Positions 61,979 to 64,000 of a stretch of DNA of 64,000 bases are shown here, piece by piece. The stretch's first letter is position 1. The number at the start of each line of letters is the position of its first letter. The notes below the pieces were generated by a model. The model had not been told where the DNA came from. It did not search any database and saw only the letters and a list, made by a program, of their open reading frames with translations. Source of the stretch: Pseudomonas graminis (lineage in GTDB: Bacteria > Pseudomonadota > Gammaproteobacteria > Pseudomonadales > Pseudomonadaceae); NCBI RefSeq assembly GCF_002093745.1, contig NZ_MTSB01000008.1, positions 186,001 through 250,000 of the forward strand, given 5' to 3'. The translations under genes and the position numbers were made by a program.

Positions 61979-64000
61979 TCAAAGCTCCTGGCGCTGGTTT
62001 TCAGGATCGAAGAAGGGCAATTTCACGACGGTCGCCTGAACGACAACGCCGCCCTCGACGCGAATCGGGATCTGCTGGCCGGGCGTGCTCTGATCGAACG
62101 CTGCGTAGGCCATGCCGATGATCATGCCGAGGGTCGACGAGTATTCGCAGGAGGTCACGTTGCCGCTGATGTCCGGGCCTTTGAGCACCAGGTGGCCTTC
62201 GAGCGGCAGCGGGCTGACCTTGGGCAGCGTGAAGCCCACCAGTTTGCGCGTTTGCGGCAGGGCTTCGAGGATGTCCACCGAGCGACGGCCGACAAAGAAC
62301 GGCTTGCTACGGCTGACCGCCCAGCCCATGTCGATCTCCGCTGGATGGGTCATCCCGTCGGTGTCCTGACTGATGATCACGTGGCCTTTCTCCAGGCGTA
62401 ACAGGCGCTGGGTCTCGACCCCGAACGGGCGCATGTCGAACGGTTTGCCCGCGTCGGTCAGCGCATCCCACAGCTTGAGGGCATGACGCGCGGCCACGTG
62501 AATTTCATAGCCCAGCTCGCCCACGAAACCGACCCGCAGCAGCCGCGCCTTGATCCCCGCGACGGTGCCTTGGCGGACACCCAGATAGGGAAAACCGTCG
62601 GCAGACAGGTCAAGATCGGTACACGCGCGCTCAAGCACCTTGCGTGAATCCGGGCCTGCCACGTTGACTGCTGCAATCGCTGCCGTGACGTTGGTGATGT
62701 CTACGTTCAGACGCCACTGAGCATTCCACTTGAGCATCTGCTGGTAGAGACGGTCCACGCCGCTGGTGGTAGCGGTCACGTAGAAATGCTGTTCGGCAAA
62801 ACGCGCACAGACGCCATCGTCGATCACCACGCCTTGTTCGTTGGTCATCAAGGCATAGCGCGAGCGCCCGACCGGCTGCTTGAGGAACGCGAAGGTGTAC
62901 AGGCGATTGAGCAATTCGGCGGCGTCCGGGCCGCGCACGTCCAGGCCGCCGAGGGTCGAGACGTCGATGATGCCAACCTTGTTGCGCACATGCAGTGCCT
63001 CCTGCTGCATGCAGGCATCCCGTTGCGATGGCTTGCCGTAGAAAGCCGGACGCTGCCAGATCCCGGCCGGCATCATTTTTGCCCCTGCCTGCACATGACG
63101 TTGGTGCATGGGCGTCTGCCGGTACGGGTCGAACGCGCGGCCTGCCACATGCGCCAGTTTCTCGGCCTCGAAGGGCGGACGCGCGGTGGTCACGCCGGTC
63201 TCGCTGATGCTGCGCCGGGTCGACGCCGCGACCAGCCGTGCGGTCGGCAGCGCTGAGTGGCGACCTTGCGAAGGCCCCATGCCGACCGTGGAGTAGCGTT
63301 TGACCAGTTGAATGTCCCGGTAGCCGATGCGCGTGGCGTTGACGATGTCGCGCACCTGCAGGTCTTCATCGAAATCGACAAAGTCCTTGCCCTTGGGGTG
63401 CGGGAAGATCGGCCAGGCGAAATTGACCGTTGCTTCACTGCGCAGCGTCGCGGGGCTTCCTTCTGATTCCAGGCCCAACGCCGACGCCATTCCGGCAGCG
63501 GCATTGGCCGCATCGGCCAGCACGTTATCCAGCGCGTGATAGCCATTCACCGAGCCTGCAATGCCGAGGTTCTGCGGCAGACCACTGAGGGCGAATTCAG
63601 CCTGTTGGTCGTCGTAGGCCAGCTTGCCGCCCGCCTGGCAGAGCAGTTGATAAGCCGGCATGTAACCGCCGGACATGCACAGCAGGTCGCACTCGACACT
63701 CAAACCGTGGTTGGCCACCTGGCCTTGACCGGTGATCTTGCGCAGCTCGGCCCCGCTTACGTGACGCATGCCTTTCTCGTGCAGTGCTTCATACACGGTC
63801 GTGCTCATGTGGCAGACGATGCCGCGTTGCTCCAGCGCAACCTGCAACTCCCGATTCGACGGATTAGCGCGCATATCGACAACCGCGACCACTTCGACTC
63901 CCTGATCGTGCAAGTCCAGTGCTGCGAGGTAGCCGTCATCGTTGCCCGTCAGCACCACGGCGCGTTTGCCGGGCTTGACCGCGTACAGTTTCATCAGGCG
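61979..64000 (-). CDS. soxA: Sarcosine oxidase alpha subunit, 5' part outside window
   Basis: C-terminal 673 residues of the large flavin- and NAD-containing alpha subunit (family length near 1000). The frame is open to the window edge, so no start codon is assigned. The visible part has the end of the dinucleotide-binding domain, CMSGGYMPAYQLLCQAGG, and the glycine cleavage T-like folate-binding domain from about 300 on (GIIDVSTLGGLDVRGPDA; FVGELGYEIHV). soxG follows immediately. It shares the sarcosine oxidase role in the catabolism of methylated glycines. Confidence 0.9.
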   Translation of the reverse strand, partial: RLMKLYAVKPGKRAVVLTGNDDGYLAALDLHDQGVEVVAVVDMRANPSNRELQVALEQRGIVCHMSTTVYEALHEKGMRHVSGAELRKITGQGQVANHGLSVECDLLCMSGGYMPAYQLLCQAGGKLAYDDQQAEFALSGLPQNLGIAGSVNGYHALDNVLADAANAAAGMASALGLESEGSPATLRSEATVNFAWPIFPHPKGKDFVDFDEDLQVRDIVNATRIGYRDIQLVKRYSTVGMGPSQGRHSALPTARLVAASTRRSISETGVTTARPPFEAEKLAHVAGRAFDPYRQTPMHQRHVQAGAKMMPAGIWQRPAFYGKPSQRDACMQQEALHVRNKVGIIDVSTLGGLDVRGPDAAELLNRLYTFAFLKQPVGRSRYALMTNEQGVVIDDGVCARFAEQHFYVTATTSGVDRLYQQMLKWNAQWRLNVDITNVTAAIAAVNVAGPDSRKVLERACTDLDLSADGFPYLGVRQGTVAGIKARLLRVGFVGELGYEIHVAARHALKLWDALTDAGKPFDMRPFGVETQRLLRLEKGHVIISQDTDGMTHPAEIDMGWAVSRSKPFFVGRRSVDILEALPQTRKLVGFTLPKVSPLPLEGHLVLKGPDISGNVTSCEYSSTLGMIIGMAYAAFDQSTPGQQIPIRVEGGVVVQATVVKLPFFDPENQRQEL

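Overview
The window is 64 kb of a gamma-proteobacterial chromosome, almost certainly a Pseudomonas of the P. syringae group. The dpkA product (20115-21146) resembles, from memory, the structurally characterised P. syringae reductase along its whole length. The xenA, thrS-infC-rpmI-rplT-pheST-ihfA and rbs blocks have Pseudomonas order, and a short hairpin repeat with the core CGCGGAGCG, which I associate with this group, recurs. Gene density is high, coding DNA is GC-rich, and most genes are ordinary core or plant-associated metabolic genes.

Layout. 1-11 kb: aromatic catabolism. It holds the protocatechuate genes pcaK (cut by the window edge), pcaB and pcaC, an OprD-type porin, an EamA exporter/importer, an MFS carrier, the two-domain dehydroshikimate dehydratase quiC, a TetR regulator and an AroE-like quinate/shikimate dehydrogenase. 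Together they carry quinate or shikimate to protocatechuate and into the beta-ketoadipate pathway. Two promoters share a PcaR-like box. 11-18 kb: a pseudouridine synthase, molybdenum cofactor genes (mobA divergent from moaB-moeA), a glycosyltransferase and a KefB/C-type antiporter. 18-24.5 kb: small regulators, an orphan FecR, dpkA, a ParD-like/methionine aminopeptidase pair behind an 11-bp-periodic repeat, two LexA-type boxes and an EndA nuclease.

24.5-31.6 kb: a ribose operon (rbsBACRKD) that ends in a nucleoside hydrolase with a signal peptide. This suggests that nucleosides are cleaved in the periplasm and the ribose is imported and phosphorylated. 31.6-41.1 kb: small envelope proteins, a cold-shock protein and the translation block from thrS to ihfA, a MerR regulator and tRNA-Pro(GGG). 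The thrS leader carries hairpins that resemble tRNA-Thr anticodon arms, and infC starts on a non-canonical codon. 41.1-43 kb: a decayed integration site beside the tRNA, with an integrase pseudogene, an orphan secreted peptide and another broken ORF.

43-48 kb: a five-gene catabolic operon (GntR regulator, SDR dehydrogenase, beta-keto acid cleavage enzyme, SMP-30 lactonase, MFS carrier) whose content fits deoxyribonate breakdown. 48.5-61.3 kb: a chemosensory-rich stretch with three chemoreceptors, one of them a soluble protein with four tandem PAS domains that is translationally coupled to a protein with three CheW modules. Between them lie xenA with its ArsR regulator, a metallo-beta-lactamase-fold protein with altered metal ligands, and a LysR regulator. 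61.4-64 kb: soxG and the C-terminal part of soxA (sarcosine oxidase), which runs off the right edge.

The least ordinary items are the thrS leader, the shared quinate/EamA promoter architecture, the four-PAS receptor with its triple-CheW partner, the ParD-like/MetAP operon and the putative deoxyribonate operon. No single gene cluster is clearly a wholly new system. All functions come from reading the sequence and from memory of families; no database search was run.
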